Of a stretch of DNA of 64,000 nucleotides, positions 48,410 to 60,401 are shown one piece after another. Position 1 is the first letter of the stretch. Every line of letters starts with the position of its first letter. The translations under genes and the position numbers were made by a program. Origin of the DNA: Erythroxylum novogranatense (lineage: Eukaryota > Streptophyta > Magnoliopsida > Malpighiales > Erythroxylaceae); NCBI GenBank assembly GCA_029891385.1, contig CM057235.1, positions 19,585,120 through 19,649,119 on the forward strand, in the 5' to 3' direction. The notes under the pieces were generated by a model. It saw only the letters and a list, made by a program, of their open reading frames with translations. It made no database searches and was not told the origin of the DNA.

Positions 48410-49479
48410 CATCCCGTCACCGATGGGATGGGTACAGTTCCTTTCGTACGTATTTGGTATATGCATGCATTATTGAATTGTGCATAATTGGCAATTATTG
48501 TACTGGCATTCGTACGTACATACATGTATGACATATTTCTGGTTTGATTTGGATAACTTAGATTTGGAGATGATTAGGGCATGTGTGATAATTAGGTCAT
48601 ATTAGGCTCGAGAATTGAATTTGAGTTAGAATTGAAAGTTAGGAAATTGAATTATGAAATTGGAGTATACGATAATGAGTTTTCTAATTTTGTGGATTTA
48701 TAGGAATTTTCTGGAATTTTCGGAGCAATAGGTCCGGACCAAAAAATTGACTATTGACTGATTAATTGAGTCCGGTTCTGAGATTGATTGAGAATTGGTA
48801 TGAAATAATTGGAGTTATGATTTGAGGAGTTATTATTCATCGTTATTGGAATTCGGGAGAAACTAGAATTAGAAATTGGATTGAGGTGGTTCGGTTTTGA
48901 CCTTGTGGCATTTAATTGCCAAACAAGCCTTATTTCTCCTTATTATTTAAACTCTTACCTTTGAATTCTTTGCTCCCACGATCCTCCCTTTTGCTTTGAA
49001 AGAAAACCTTGATTTTTCCTCTTTCCATCATCGTGGATCTTCCTCTTGGATTGGCTTTTCCTTCCATCTTTGATTTCTTCTTTTGGCTTGAAATTGGAGA
49101 ACATGACATTTGGGTTTGAGTTTGGTGTTGCCGTGGGTGGTGAATGAGTTGGAAGTCAGAGATTTGAAGTGGTTTTCAAAGATTTAAGGCTTTAATCAAG
49201 TAAGTTTCTACTTATTTATGTTTTAAATAGTTAGATTTGAGCATTGAATTAAGGTATAAATGGTTTGAAAATTTAGAAGTTTCGGAAGATAAGGTTAAGA
49301 GGAAATTTGTTGATTTTGATTTGGGTATTTGTGGAATAATGGTTATTTGGTGGATTTAAGGTTAGGAATGAGTAGTGTTAAGTGTAGAACGTTGTTTTTG
49401 GAGTGTTTAGAATGGATTTGAAAGGATTTATATCAGAAGATCTGAGAAATTTCTGAGTTTCGGAGGTTTTTCTAGGTTC

Positions 49480-49713
49480 GCACGTCGCGGCGTGTGATGA
49501 ACACACCGCGACGAGCCACCCATTCTTGCACGTCGCGACGAATAAATAAATATTAGTCGTGACGAGCCGAGTTCTGGCGCACGTCGCGACGAGGGGATGT
49601 GTGCGTCGCGGCGAGCGGATTTCGTCTGCACGTCGCGACGAACAGCAGCGCACGTCGCGACGAGCAGAAGATTTCACGCCGTGACGAGGGGCCAGACGTC
49701 GCGACGAGGACGC
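49480..49713. repeat. CpG-palindrome cluster 3 (CGTCGCGACGAG-like)
   Basis: About ten units in 234 bp. ACGTCGCGACGA occurs in five of them; others read ACGTCGCGGCG, CCGCGACGAG, GCGTCGCGGCGAG, AGTCGTGACGAG and CGCCGTGACGAGG. Spacing is irregular at 15-30 bp. Surrounding DNA is AT-rich. The same type of cluster occurs in the G1 LTR. Confidence 0.9.
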
Positions 49714-50348
49714 CTCTTTAGGTCAATTATGATTCTTTTAATTAAAGGATTTTGAGGTTTTTGAATTGGAGAATTAGGAATTTATAGATCCAATTGGATA
49801 TGATGGATTTCAATTTGGAGATTATGGATTCGGGAATTAGACTTGAGATTGGGGGAATTTTGGATTAGTGTCGGAATTGTCATAACATGTATAGTACGTA
49901 CATTATTCGATACATATGCATCATTGAGCATTGGATTTGATACAATTAGTAATGTTAATTATGTTTTGATTGTTATAGAGGTGCCAGTGGATCGCCGATT
50001 GTCTGACGTAGGCGAGACTTCCCGGCAGTAGCTCGGAAGTTCTGAGGTGAGTAACCTAGTTGGTTTCTCAACCTATATGTGTTACATTGTATGTAATTAT
50101 GCCAGGTGGAGTTAAGGATGGATTCTTTGTGTTTGTTTTGATTGATTTCGGACCACAGGTGTTCGAAATATTTGGGTTGTGCCATAGAAGTGTAATTTGT
50201 GTATAAATTGTTTATAATTGGTTTCAAATGGTGATATTTAGACATATGAAGTTCTATAGTGATGCATGTATTGTAAATTGGATATGTGTATGCATGCATA
50301 AAAGTATGCTCAGATAAAGGCAGTTGTGACAGGTGTAGCCACCGTATT

Positions 50349-50473
50349 CAGAGCTTTAAGCTCAACGCACAGGGCTTCGTGCTCAACGATTTTTCAGAGC
50401 TTTATGCTCAACGTATTAGGGCTTTTGAGCCCAATGTTTTCAAAGCCAATGGCTCAACGTATATGAGCTCAGG
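50349..50473 (+). repeat. Tandem 19-25-bp hairpin repeats in G3 LTR
   Basis: Five to six units such as AGAGCTTTAAGCTCAACG, GGGCTTCGTGCTCAACG, AGAGCTTTATGCTCAACG, GGGCTTTTGAGCCCAATG and AAGCCAATGGCTCAACG. Each has an imperfect palindrome followed by CAACG or CAATG. Confidence 0.82.
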
Positions 50474-50629
50474 CGCGCGGTCACAACAACGAAAGAAAAT
50501 GAAAGAGTCACACGCACATTGCATGAATATGAATGTTTAAATGTGAATGGTATGAAAAGGCGTATCGCCTTATATATGTGAAATTGAATGCATGTGGTTC
50601 TTGATTGTGATTGTTTGAATATGCATGAG

Positions 50630-50680
50630 TTGGGTGGACCATCGATGATGGTTTCTCACTGAGTTCGCAAACTCACCCAA
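50630..50680 (+). other. Possible three-way junction in G3 LTR
   Basis: Outer stem TTGGG/CCCAA (50630-50634 with 50676-50680); hairpin ACCATC-GAT-GATGGT (50638-50652); hairpin TGAGTT-CGCA-AACTCA (50660-50675). Same order and spacing as 25140-25190. Confidence 0.6.
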
Positions 50681-51073
50681 CATTGCATTTATTTTTCAGG
50701 ACAGCGATAGTTTGACTCCTAGCTCCAATCAGTGAGACTTTTCCTGCTGTGTGTGTGCCGGCGAGAGGAGCATGGCCCACAGGTCGGTCAGCTGGGAATA
50801 TTTTGGGGATGACTTAGTTAGGGGTTGTTACTGTGTCTTTTGGGTTTGTACAGTTGAAAATAAGACCGAATGTTGTAATTATGGTTTTAAGAAATGAAAT
50901 GAGAAGTACTGTTTGGTTTTAAAATTTTAGTGAATTCGATATTACTGCTTTATTATATTGATGCCATGAGGTTTATAGAAATGATCGAATCGTAGTGCAC
51001 CCTCATCGTAGGTTATGCATCGGTACGACCTACGGGCGTCCCGGTGTATACTCTACGGTAAGGGGGCGCTATA

Positions 51074-51078
51074 AACGC
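51074..51078. repeat. Right TSD of G3 (AACGC)
   Basis: Matches 44915-44919. Confidence 0.8.
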
Positions 51079-51780
51079 ATTCAGGGGCTCGCATGGTCGT
51101 TAATATTTGGAACAACATATTGGTTTCTTTAGAATTGGTGAAACAAATCCATTTTCGATCCCAAATTTTCTTGGCCGGTAAATCCGCACAATATAGGGTT
51201 CCAATATGTGCTTTTGTTTGTTCAAGATAAGATATTGGTTAGCAAAGCAATACAGACCCCTAAAGTGAGGACAAAGACTCTAATTGGATGGACCAACCCC
51301 CAACAGGACTAGATACGCCTTAATACAAATGGAGCCTACCAATCCTCGACTTTGCATGCGACAGTAGGGGGCCTTCTTCGGGATAGCAAAGGTAAATGGT
51401 TAGGAGGTTTTGGGCATAACATCGGGTATTGTACCTCATTTTGTGCTGAGCTATGGGGGTATTATCAGGCCTCACTCTTGCCTGGAATGACGGTTACCAA
51501 AAAATAGAACTCAAAGTGGATTCATTGACTATTATTCACAGTTTATCGGTATCAGTTACAACGTATATGCCTCACACTAATTTAATTCTGAGGATCCAAC
51601 AACTTCTCAACCTCGAATAGATTGTGAAAGCTAGGCATATATACCGAGAGGCGAATTGAGCTGCGAATTGGCTAGCAAACCATGTCACGTCCTTAGATCT
51701 TGGTATCAATACCCGCCTGTGGGTTCTTTTAATATCCTAGTAGAGGATATAGCTGGGGTTTCCTTTTTTCGATTGATAGC
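51079..51780 (+). pseudogene. LINE-2 ORF2 fragment, RNase H domain
   Basis: From about 51280 the translation shows a plant LINE RNase H: LNTNGAYQSS, GGLLRDSKGKWLGGFGHNIG, CAELWG, ELKVDSLTIIHSL, and ARHIYREAN with AANWLANH near the end. Stops (for example in WTNPQQD-IRLN) and a frame change make it non-coding. RNase H would remove RNA from cDNA hybrids. The 3' boundary near 51780 is approximate. Confidence 0.78.
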
Positions 51781-52190
51781 GTAATATGTGTTTCCGTTAC
51801 CTTATGATATATATATATAAGAGTTATGCTCATTCGACCAACAATTTGATGTTTCTTATGATAATAAAACTTATAAAGGTTGTAATAAATCTTCAAAAAA
51901 TTATAAAAATAAAAATAAAATCCTTTTTCGAAAATAGAGAAAACCTTATAAATGATCTAAATAAAACAAAAATTATCAAAAACAACAATTAGTCAAAATT
52001 CCTTCTCTTAAAAAACCTCTGGCTTCTTTCTACAATATGTTCTTTATTTCTTAGTTTGATAGGATCAATGTTATTGACTTTCTCTCTTAAGTTAATGGTT
52101 ATTTCTTTATCTTTTCCACCTAACCATAAAAACTATTTTCATTCCCTTATGAGAATGGAGACAACTTAGGCTATAAAAGACAATAGGAAT
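51781..52190. other. AT-rich spacer
   Basis: Short gene-free stretch with a TA run near 51812. I see nothing recognisable. Confidence 0.5.
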
Positions 52191-52357
52191 TGGGTGAAAT
52201 CCACACTTGTATTAACATATCAGTAGCCAATTTATACAGATGGAGAAAGCAAAAATAGGAAAGTATATCAATTACACAGGCTGTCAGATAAAGAGAAAAG
52301 AGTAAACGAAATCATATTCCTAATTACAATATTCTATTGTGATTTGTTTCCCTAATA
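52191..52357 (-). repeat. Probable 3' LTR of the Ale-type element
   Basis: Follows the minus-strand purine tract TTGCGGGGGCA (52359-52369). It would start TATTAGGG and end ...TTTCACCCA. No second LTR is in the window, so the bounds are tentative. Confidence 0.4.
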
Positions 52358-52377
52358 TGCCCCCGCAAGATGGTGTC

Positions 52378-54383
52378 TCAGTTTGAGATACCGATCTTGG
52401 ACCGTTGTCGTTCAAAAACCTTGCTGCAAAGAGGTCTAGTCATCAGATCAGCAAATTGATCTTGAGTGCTTACATGACTCACCTGTAGAAGACCACGGTG
52501 GACAAGATTGTGTACAAAATGATAGTCTATCTCAATGTGTTTCATTCTGGAATGAAAAACAGGATTTGCGCACAAATATGTAGCTCCAAGGTTGTCACAA
52601 TAAATGACCGGTGGTTAAGATAAACTGACTGAAAATTCAATAAACAAATTTCTATATTCGGCCTCGATGGAGGAGCGAGTTATGGAATGTTGTTTCTTGG
52701 AACTCCATGATATAGGACTGGAGCCCAGAAAAATTATAAATGTTGTAATGGAGGATCTGTCATCTCGGTTACTAACCCAATCTGAGTCCAAAAAAGCATG
52801 AAGAGTGAGAAGAGAATTTTTCTGTAGAAAGATACCATAATCTGAGGTACCAGCTAAGTAGCGCAAAACTTGTTTAGCTAGTTTCCAATGAACATCAGTA
52901 GGAGCACTTGTAAACTGTGATAGTTTATTCACAGTGAACACAATTTCTGGTTTGGTGAGCAATAAATATTGGAGACTACCAACAACTTGTTGATACTCCT
53001 TTGGATCTTCTAAGCAATGGCCATCGGTGAGTTTAGGAGAGGACCCACTTGCCATTGGTGTTTTCATAGTTTTGGCCTAGGTCATGTGGGTATGCTCAAG
53101 TATATCATAAATGTACTTTTGCTGACTGAGGAATAGCCCAGAAGTAGTTCTGATAACTTCAACCCCCAGGAAAAAGTGCAAGTCACCAAGATCCTTTAAA
53201 AAAAAGCGTTAGCCAAGGAGAACAATGAAATCCTCCACAAATTGTGATTTGTTTCCAGTGACTATTAGATCATCAACATAGACAACAAGGTATAGAACAA
53301 CACCAGATTTTGCAAATACAAAAAGACAATGATCAGATTGGGAATTATAAAAACCAATAGAAAGAAGATAGCATTTGAGTTCATCGTATCAGGCACGCAG
53401 AGCTTGTTTCAAACCGTAAATGGCTTTGTGAAGATGACAAACATGCGTAGGAGAATGATTTGCAATAAAGCCAAGTGGTTGAGACATGTACACTTCTTCT
53501 TTCAAAGTGTCATTAAGGAAGGCATTGTTTATGTCAAGCTGCCTCAAAGTCCAATTCTTGGATACAACAAGAGCAAGCAAAATGTGGATAGTTGTATGTT
53601 TAGCAACAGGAGAAAAAATCTCACGATAATCAATGCCAAGCCGCTGCAAGAACCCTTTGGCAACTAACCGAGCCTTATAGTGACCAACACTTCCATCAGG
53701 ATTGTATTTTATTCGAAACACCCATTTACAACCGTCCGGTTTAACATGAGCAACTGGTGAAACTAAACTCCAGGTTGTTTGTTGTTTAAGAGCAGTAAGT
53801 TCTTCTTGCATGGTAGCGACCCATTTGGGATCTCTTAAGGCTTGAAGAACAATACGAGGTTCCATGAGTTTTGGATTCTGGGATAAAGGGGTTGCTGTGG
53901 TGGTGGATAGGCTTAGCTTTTGTATGGGTTTTTTGATATTGTTCTTTAAATGGGTGAGCATGGGATGAGTAGGTTGGATTGTTTGGGAACCAATGGGAAT
54001 TTGAGGGGAAGAGGGGTTTGCAGAAGAAGAAGAAGAAGAAACTAATGATGAAGAAATAGAAGTTACAGAGTGTGTGGGCATACCTGAATGTAATGAGGAT
54101 GAGGTATTTTTGGTCTCTGTTATTGCAGGACTATTCTCGGTTGAACCTCTAGATGACAGAGAGGATGGCGTGGAATCTTGTGCAGTGGCCATTGAGAGCT
54201 CAGTGGATGTGGTCAATGTAGGATGAGGAACTACATAATGTGATGGGGACCAAGACTCTATGGTGTTGGAAGTGGGTCGAGAGGTTGTAGGTGCAACTGA
54301 AGAATATGGAAAGTTGTGTTCAACAAAATCAACATGACAGGACAAGTATAATCTAGATTTGACAGGAGCCCAACATTTGTATG
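52378..54383 (-). pseudogene. Ale-type pol: integrase tail, reverse transcriptase, RNase H
   Basis: Minus strand. It starts with the integrase C-terminal region (KCWAPVKSRLYLSCHVDF) and a Ser/Thr/Pro-rich linker (54300-53900). RT: KWVATMQEELTALKQQ, GCKWVFRIKYNPDGS, YKARLVAKGF, LDINNAFLND, HKAIYGLKQALRA, VVYVDDLIVTGN (YVDD ~53277). RNase H: WSSKKQHSITRSSIEAEYR, then HSRMKHIEIDYHFV. A TGA near 53389, a stop near 53067 and a break near 52600 inactivate it. The GAEYR-type block is followed by a lesion removing part of RNase H. Confidence 0.88.
54379..54383. repeat. Left TSD of SIRE-2 (GTATG)
   Basis: GTATG precedes TGTTAAG and recurs at 63911-63915. Confidence 0.93.
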
Positions 54384-55376
54384 TGTTAAGTCAAAATGAC
54401 TTTACTTAGATATAATTTTGATGAATAACAATGAGCAAAATAAAAGAAACATAAAAGCAGACGAAGTAATACAGACGAAGCAAAGCAAACGAAGCAACAC
54501 AGACGCAGACGCACAATATGACGTAGACAAAGAACGTATAAGAAATAAACAGACGCAGACACAAAATAAACACAGACGAAGCAACGCAGATGCAAAAGAG
54601 AAATACGATACGCATTTAAGAAGGCAAAGCAGAGAAATGCAGATTTAAGACGCAAAAAGCAAAAAAGCAGCGCAGGCGAATAGAAAAATAGACGCAGAAG
54701 AAGAATTGAATAAGCAGACGCAAGAGTCAGTTTGAGTTAGTTACAGAACCCAACTGATTAACCGTTTATGTTAAAGATTCAAGAAACAAGAATCAAGAAG
54801 CAGTTGGAGACGAAGGCTATAAATACAAGTCGAAGTCGAAGATTGCAAAGTTAGTCAAAAAATTAGTTGAAACGTGAGTTGAATTACATTTACGTAATCA
54901 TAAAAGTATTATATGCAAATTAGCTGAGAGCTATTCTTACTATAACAAAGTGTTCAAACACTTATCTGTGAGAAAGTAGTACAGATAGCCTGCAGAAGCT
55001 AAGTGTGAAAGAATACTGATTGTAGAGACCTGAAGAGGCTCGGAGAAAAGAATACTTGTAGAAGTTGAAGAGATAGTGAAAATCTCATAAAGAACTCTGA
55101 GGACTGGACGTAGCCCACAGTTTGGGGTGAACCAGGATAAATCGCTGTATCAACTACTCTACTCTATCTCTCTTTCAGATTCAAGTTTTATCTTTACTTA
55201 GTTTAAAAACAAAGTTTTCAATTAATCAGAATCTATCAAAGTTCTGTAAAAGAATTTTATTTTCTAACAAACATTTTTGAAAGAATTTTCAAAAAGGAGA
55301 ATACACAATTCAACCCCCCTTCTCGTGCATTCTTATATCGTTTTCTCAGTATTGTATTAACGTGTGATTCATTTCA
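54384..55376 (+). repeat. SIRE-2 5' LTR
   Basis: 993 bp, TGTTAAGTCA...GATTCATTTCA. CAGACG-rich block at ~54455-54725, TATA box at 54818-54825. Nearly identical to the 3' LTR except in the CAGACG block. Confidence 0.95.
54818..54825 (+). promoter_or_regulatory. SIRE-2 5' LTR TATA box
   Basis: TATAAATA in CGAAGGCTATAAATACAAG; the likely core promoter for the genomic RNA. Conserved at 24159 and 63352. Confidence 0.7.
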
Positions 55377-55378
55377 AT

Positions 55379-55390
55379 TGGTATCAGAGC
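55379..55390 (+). other. SIRE-2 primer-binding site (tRNA-iMet type)
   Basis: TGGTATCAGAGC, 2 nt after the LTR, complementary to the 3' end of initiator tRNA-Met. Confidence 0.93.
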
Positions 55391-55430
55391 GAGGTATCCA
55401 AGGATCACTTTAACAAAGTGTGGATCAAAG

Positions 55431-57115
55431 ATGATGGAGGAATCACATATATACATTGCAGAAGGAGCCTCAGTCACTAGACCTCCAGCATTCAACGGAG
55501 AAAATTATCATTACTGGAAAGATAGGATGCAGCTATTCATAGAATCTACTCATGTTGACCTTTGGGACGTGATAGAGAATGGACCATATATACCAGTAGC
55601 TGAAGATGACAATTCTATTCTACGGATCAGATGGAGGGCAGATCAAAAGGCGAGAATACAACTGAACTCAAAAGCAAAGTTCTTCTTGACCTGTGCCCTA
55701 AGCAGGAGCGAGTATGACAAAGTCCATGGATGCGATACCGCAAAGGAGATGTGGGACACATTGTCCATTGCTCACGAAGGCACAAGCCAAGTTAAAGAAT
55801 CCAAGATAAGTATTCTTGTGCACCAGTACGAGCTTTTCATAATGAAAGATGAAGAATCTATTGATCAAATGTTTGGAAGATTTCAAACAATTGTCAATGG
55901 ATTGAAAGCTCTTAGAAGAACGTACAACAATCAAGATCATGTTCGAAAGATCCTAAGAAGTCTTCCGAAGAGGTGGAGACCTAAAATTACGGCGGTGCAA
56001 GAAACCAAAGATTTGAGCGTGCTAAAGCTTGTCGAGTTGCTTGGATCCTTGAAGATTCATGAAGTTGAACTCGATGCTGAAGACAAGCCCAAACGGGACA
56101 AGTCGATAGCGCTAAAGGCCGGACATAAGAATCACAAGACTCAAAGAAGGAAGAAGTCATCAAAAGCGTTAAAGATTGAAGAATCAAAGAATGACGACTC
56201 CAGCCAATCAGAACAAGAGTCAAGTGATGAAGACGATGAATTATCTTTCATTTTCAGAAAGATAAGATGCATGTGGAAGAAGAAGACCAAAGGAAATCAG
56301 ACTTTCAAGAAGAATGTCAAAGATGAAGCTAAACCAGAGAAGTCATCTGTTATCTGTCATCTGCTATGAATGCAATCAGCCGGAACACTACAAGTCCAAA
56401 TGTCCTACTCTTAAGAAGAAACCAAAGAGGAGTAGAGAAGGCAAGAAAAGCATGATGGCAACGTGGGAGGACCTAGATTCTTCAGAATCAGATACAGGTT
56501 TCGAATCATCAGAACATGCTAACATCTGCCTGGTAGCCGAGGAAGATAGTGATGAGGAGGTAAAATTTGATTACGATAACTTACATGATGCCTACTCAGA
56601 ATTGTTAGAAGATTCTCATGTTATTCTGCAACAGTACAAACTGTTAAAGAAAAAGTATGCAGAAAATATTAGACATACAGAAGTAATAGAGAGATAAAAT
56701 ATCTGTCTAAAGAAGCAATTAGAAGAGAAAAAGAAAGTCTTAGACAGATCAGAAGAAATCAATCAGCTAAAACTAAGAATTAAGAATCTGTCAGCAGATT
56801 TAGCTACTTTCACCGAGAGCATAAAGAAAATGAACGAGATGCTTGGTAAATGTAGACATCCGAGTGATAAAACCGGATTAGGGTTTACAGGCAATAAGTT
56901 TCATCCTCATAAGAACCCTTTCTCTCAAAAGAGAAACTACAATAAAACTCATGTTAATCAACGACCTAGGAATATGCATCAAAGAACTCATCATGTGCAT
57001 GCTACTAACCATAAAGGACCCAAGAAAATATGGGTACCAAAAAATAAAATAGTTTCTCCTGCAGATATCCTTCTTTGGAAGATGCGGCAAGCACCATTGG
57101 TATTTAGATAGTGGA
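55431..57115 (+). pseudogene. SIRE-2 gag
   Basis: Start MMEESHIYIAEG 40 nt after the PBS. Capsid part resembles UBN2/DUF4219 gag (PPAFNGENYHYWKDRMQ, DTAKEMWDTLSIAHEG, GRFQTIVNGLKAL). A 7-bp insertion near 56349-56365, absent from SIRE-1, shifts the frame just before the zinc knuckle (CYECNQPEHYKSKC; the usual Gly before His is Glu). A GAA-to-TAA stop lies at 56695. The same frame then reaches TAG at 57113-57115, just 3' of where the pol frame opens. Confidence 0.92.
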
Positions 57116-60100
57116 TGCTCGCGACATATGACGGGAAGAAGGTCTATGTTCCTAGATCTTCAATATAGGAAGAGAGGATCGGTGACTTTCGGAGACAACC
57201 AGCAGGGCAAGATTATTGGAATCTGTAAAATAGGTAAAGATTCCTTTGCATGCATAAATAATGTACTGCTTGTTGATGGTCTGAAATATAACTTGATCAG
57301 TGTCAGTCAATTGTGTGATTCTGGTTTCACAGTCACATTCAATCAAAATCTCTGTGAAGTCAGAAACAAAGATAGGTCTATACTCTTTTCTGCCAAAAGA
57401 AGAAATAATCTTTACAAAATTGATTTAGAAGATTTTCAAAGTCAAAATGTTTCATGTTTTCTATCTTCCGAAGAAGAAAGGCTAGTCTGGCATAAAAAGC
57501 TGGGTCATGTCTCTTTTAAACATATTTCAAAGTCGGCAAAACATGAGTTGGTAAGAGGATTATCAAAAATAAGTTTTGACAAAGAGTTTTTCTGTGAAAA
57601 TTGTTTGAAAGGAAAACAGATTAAAACTTCTTTTTCTTCTAAAAATTTTGTAACATCATCTAGACCTTTAGAGTTGTTACATATTGATTTATTTGGTCCA
57701 ACAAGGACGATAAGTCTTGGCGGAAAGAAAAATGGACTTGTTATTGTTGATGACTTTACTCGATTTTGTTGGATATTATTTTTATCACACAAAGATGAAT
57801 CTTTTAAGTGTCTTAGGACCTTATCTAGAAAGTTACAAAACGAAAAAGGAATGTCTATAGCTAGTATAAGGAGTGACCATGGTGGAGAGTTCGAGAATAA
57901 GAAGTTTAGGTTATTCTGTGAGGAGAATGGAATCTTCCACAATTTCTCTGCTCCCAGGACTCCACAACAGAATGGAGTTGTTGAAAGAAAGAACAGGACG
58001 ATTCAAGAGATGGCAAGGACTATGCTGTGTGAAAAGAATCTTCCTAAGTACTTCTGGGCAGAAGCTGTGAACACAGCATGCTATATTCAGAATAGAATTC
58101 TCTTGCGACCTATGCTGAAGAAGACCCCCTATGAGTTATGGAACGGAAGAAGACCAAACGTATCTTACTTTCATCCATTTGGGTGCAAATGTTCTATTCT
58201 GAATACAAAGGAGTTGTTGGACAAATTTGATTCAAAGACCTTTCCAGGAATTTTCTTAGGCTACTCATTGTCGTCTAAGGCATTTCGGGTGTACAATCTT
58301 ATTTCAAAGACAGTTGAGGAGTCCATCCATGTCAAATTTGATGATAGTTCCCAATCCCATAAGGAAGATGACATGGAGAGTGAAGATCCTTCAAAGAAGT
58401 TAGACAATACAACAGAAACTCCAGTACCAGGTACTCAAGTAGACAAAGTTGAAGATATTCCAGAAACTATTGGACTAAAGAAAGATTGGAAGTATAAAAG
58501 TTCTCATCCAAAAGAGTTGATTATCGGAGAGACCTCAGAAGGAGTAAGGACAAGGTCCAGATTCAGAAGAGAAGCGAATGTGGCTTTTATTTCTGAAATA
58601 GAGCCTAAGAAGGTTGAGGAAGCTCTTCGAGACGAAGCTTGGGTACTAGCCATGCAAGAGGAGCTGAATCAATTTACTAGGAATCAAGTTTGGTCTTTAG
58701 TTCTGAAACCCCATAAGAAATCCATCATAAGAACCAGATGGGTCTTTAAGAATAAGTTAGACGAATCAGAAAAAGTGAGTTGAAATAAGGCTAGATTAGT
58801 AGCACAAGGCTATAATCAGCAAGAAGGAATAGACTACAATGAGACATATGCTCCAGTAGCAAGACTTGAAGCCATCAGGATATTACTGGCATATGCGGTT
58901 TGTCATAATATAAAGCTGTTTCAGATGGATGTGAAGAGTGCCTTTCTGAATGGTTTTATAGACGAAGAAGTGTATGTTAAGCAACCACCTGGTTTTGAGG
59001 ATGTCAAGAATCCAGACCATGTCTATAGACTTCATAAAGCCTTATACGGCCTGAAGCAAGCTCCTAGAGCTTGGTATGATCATCTGAGTACTTTTTTCTT
59101 AGAAAATGACTTTACTAGAGGTCAAGTTGATAAGACGCTCTTTAGGAAGAATTATGAGAATGAATTCATTATAGTACAGATTTATGTTGATGACATTATT
59201 TTTGGTGCTACTTCAAAGAAATTATGCATGAAGTTTGAGTGTCTAATGAAAAATGAATTTGAAATGAGCATGATGGGTGAGTTAAAGTTCTTTCTTGGGT
59301 TGCAAGTTAAGCAGACCGAAGAGAAGATCTTTATCCATCAATAAAAGTATTTGAAAGAATTGTTGATTAAGTTTGATATGCAAAATGTGAGGTCAATGAC
59401 TACTCCGATGCATCCTTCAAACCCTTTGTCGAAAGATGAAAATAGTAAGAAGGTGGATCAAACCCTGTATAGAGGGATGATTGGTTCTTTACTGTATCTT
59501 ACAACTAGTAGACCTGATATTTTGTTCAGTGTATGCTTGTGTGCAAGGTTTCAGGCCGATCCTAGAGAGTCTCATTATATTGCTGTTAAGAGGATTATGA
59601 GATATCTCGCAGGTACTACTGATCTTTGCTTAATGTTTGAGAAAGGTAAAGATTTCAGGATAATCTGATATTGCGACACACACTATGCCGGAGATAAAAT
59701 CGAAAGAAAGAGCACAAGTGGAGAATGTCACTTCCTTGGCGCTAACCTAGTCTCCTGGTCAAGCAAGAGACAAAGTTTGATTGCTCTATCAACTGCCGAA
59801 GCAGAGTATATAGCTGCTGCAAGCTGTTGTTCACAAACGTTGTGGATCAAATATCAACTTGAAGACTATTCAGTTCAAGAAGAGGAGATTCCAATCTACT
59901 GTGACAACACCAGTGCAATCAATCTGTCAAAGAATCCGATCCAGCATTCAAGAGTGAAACACATTGAAATCAGACATCACTTCTTGAGAGACTACGTTCA
60001 GAAGAAGGTGATTAAGCTACAATTCGTTGAAACAGAGCATCAGTGGGAAGACATCTTCACTAAACCATTAAGTGAAGAACAGTTCCAGAAGATCAGACGT

Positions 60101-60139
60101 AACCTTAACAAGGTTATGTTAAGCGAACAGTCAGACTAA
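57053..60139 (+). pseudogene. SIRE-2 pol (protease, integrase, RT, RNase H)
   Basis: One frame, +1 relative to gag, opening at 57053. Protease WYLDSGCSRHMTG. Integrase: WHKKLGHVS, FCENCLKGKQ, LLHIDLFGPT, IRSDHGGEFEN, TPQQNGVVERKN. RT: RWVFKNKLDES, ARLVAQGYN, FQMDVKSAFLNG, IYVDDIIFGAT. RNase H: STAEAEYIAAASCC, CDNTSAINLS. It ends LSEQSD-TAA. Only three stops interrupt it: 58781 (TGA for CGA), about 59342 (TAA for CAA) and 59666 (TGA for GGA). There is no frameshift in ~3.1 kb. Confidence 0.95.
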
Positions 60140-60401
60140 AGGGACATCAAAGTTAACGGCGTTAGAAACAGTGAGTTACAGCTGGTAACTTCTCTAACAA
60201 GGAAGTTTTGGAGGGAAACGCTTCATGATCTTTAGAATCCCGACGATTCTAGGGCACGCGTGATAAGACCTTTCAAGTAGCCTGAAGTTGATATCATTAC
60301 GGTTACTCTCATCTCTAGACGGCTCATCTTACTCTCAAAATTCTCTCAATCATCCTACCCTAGAAGAAAAGCTTACCAGAATCAGTGTTCGTTCTGAGAC
60401 A
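60140..60401 (+). other. Spacer between pol and extra ORF of SIRE-2
   Basis: Non-coding in both copies. It includes the palindrome GTTACAGCTGGTAAC, also present in SIRE-1. Confidence 0.5.

Larger units (their letters stand above)
44920..51073 (+). mobile_element. G3: Tekay-like gypsy element with large internal deletion
   Basis: 6,154 bp inserted in LINE-2. The left LTR is cut short (44920-45652) and joins directly to mid-RT at ~45659. Pol continues to the chromodomain, PPT and a full 3' LTR (48405-51073). Missing are ~1.9 kb of LTR, the PBS, gag, protease and the start of RT. AACGC duplications flank it. The LTR ends CTATA where CTACA is expected, a single C-to-T change. Non-autonomous, and it cannot make a new RNA-primed copy because the PBS is gone. 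Confidence 0.9.
48405..51073 (+). repeat. G3 3' LTR
   Basis: 2,669 bp. Starts TGTAACATCCC; ends GGGGGCGCTATA before TSD AACGC. It contains the CpG-palindrome cluster (49480-49713), a tandem hairpin array (50349-50473) and a three-way-junction-like element (50630-50680). Small ORFs in it have no recognisable product. Confidence 0.88.
44040..51780 (+). mobile_element. LINE-2: 5'-truncated LINE 3' end, split by G3
   Basis: Plus-strand LINE remnant in two parts: 44040-44914 (post-RT region, zf-RVT) and 51079-~51780 (RNase H domain). G3 with TSD AACGC separates them. Only the last ~1.6 kb of ORF2 is present, as expected of a 5'-truncated LINE. I cannot find a clear A tail or TSD, so both ends are approximate. 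Confidence 0.8.
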
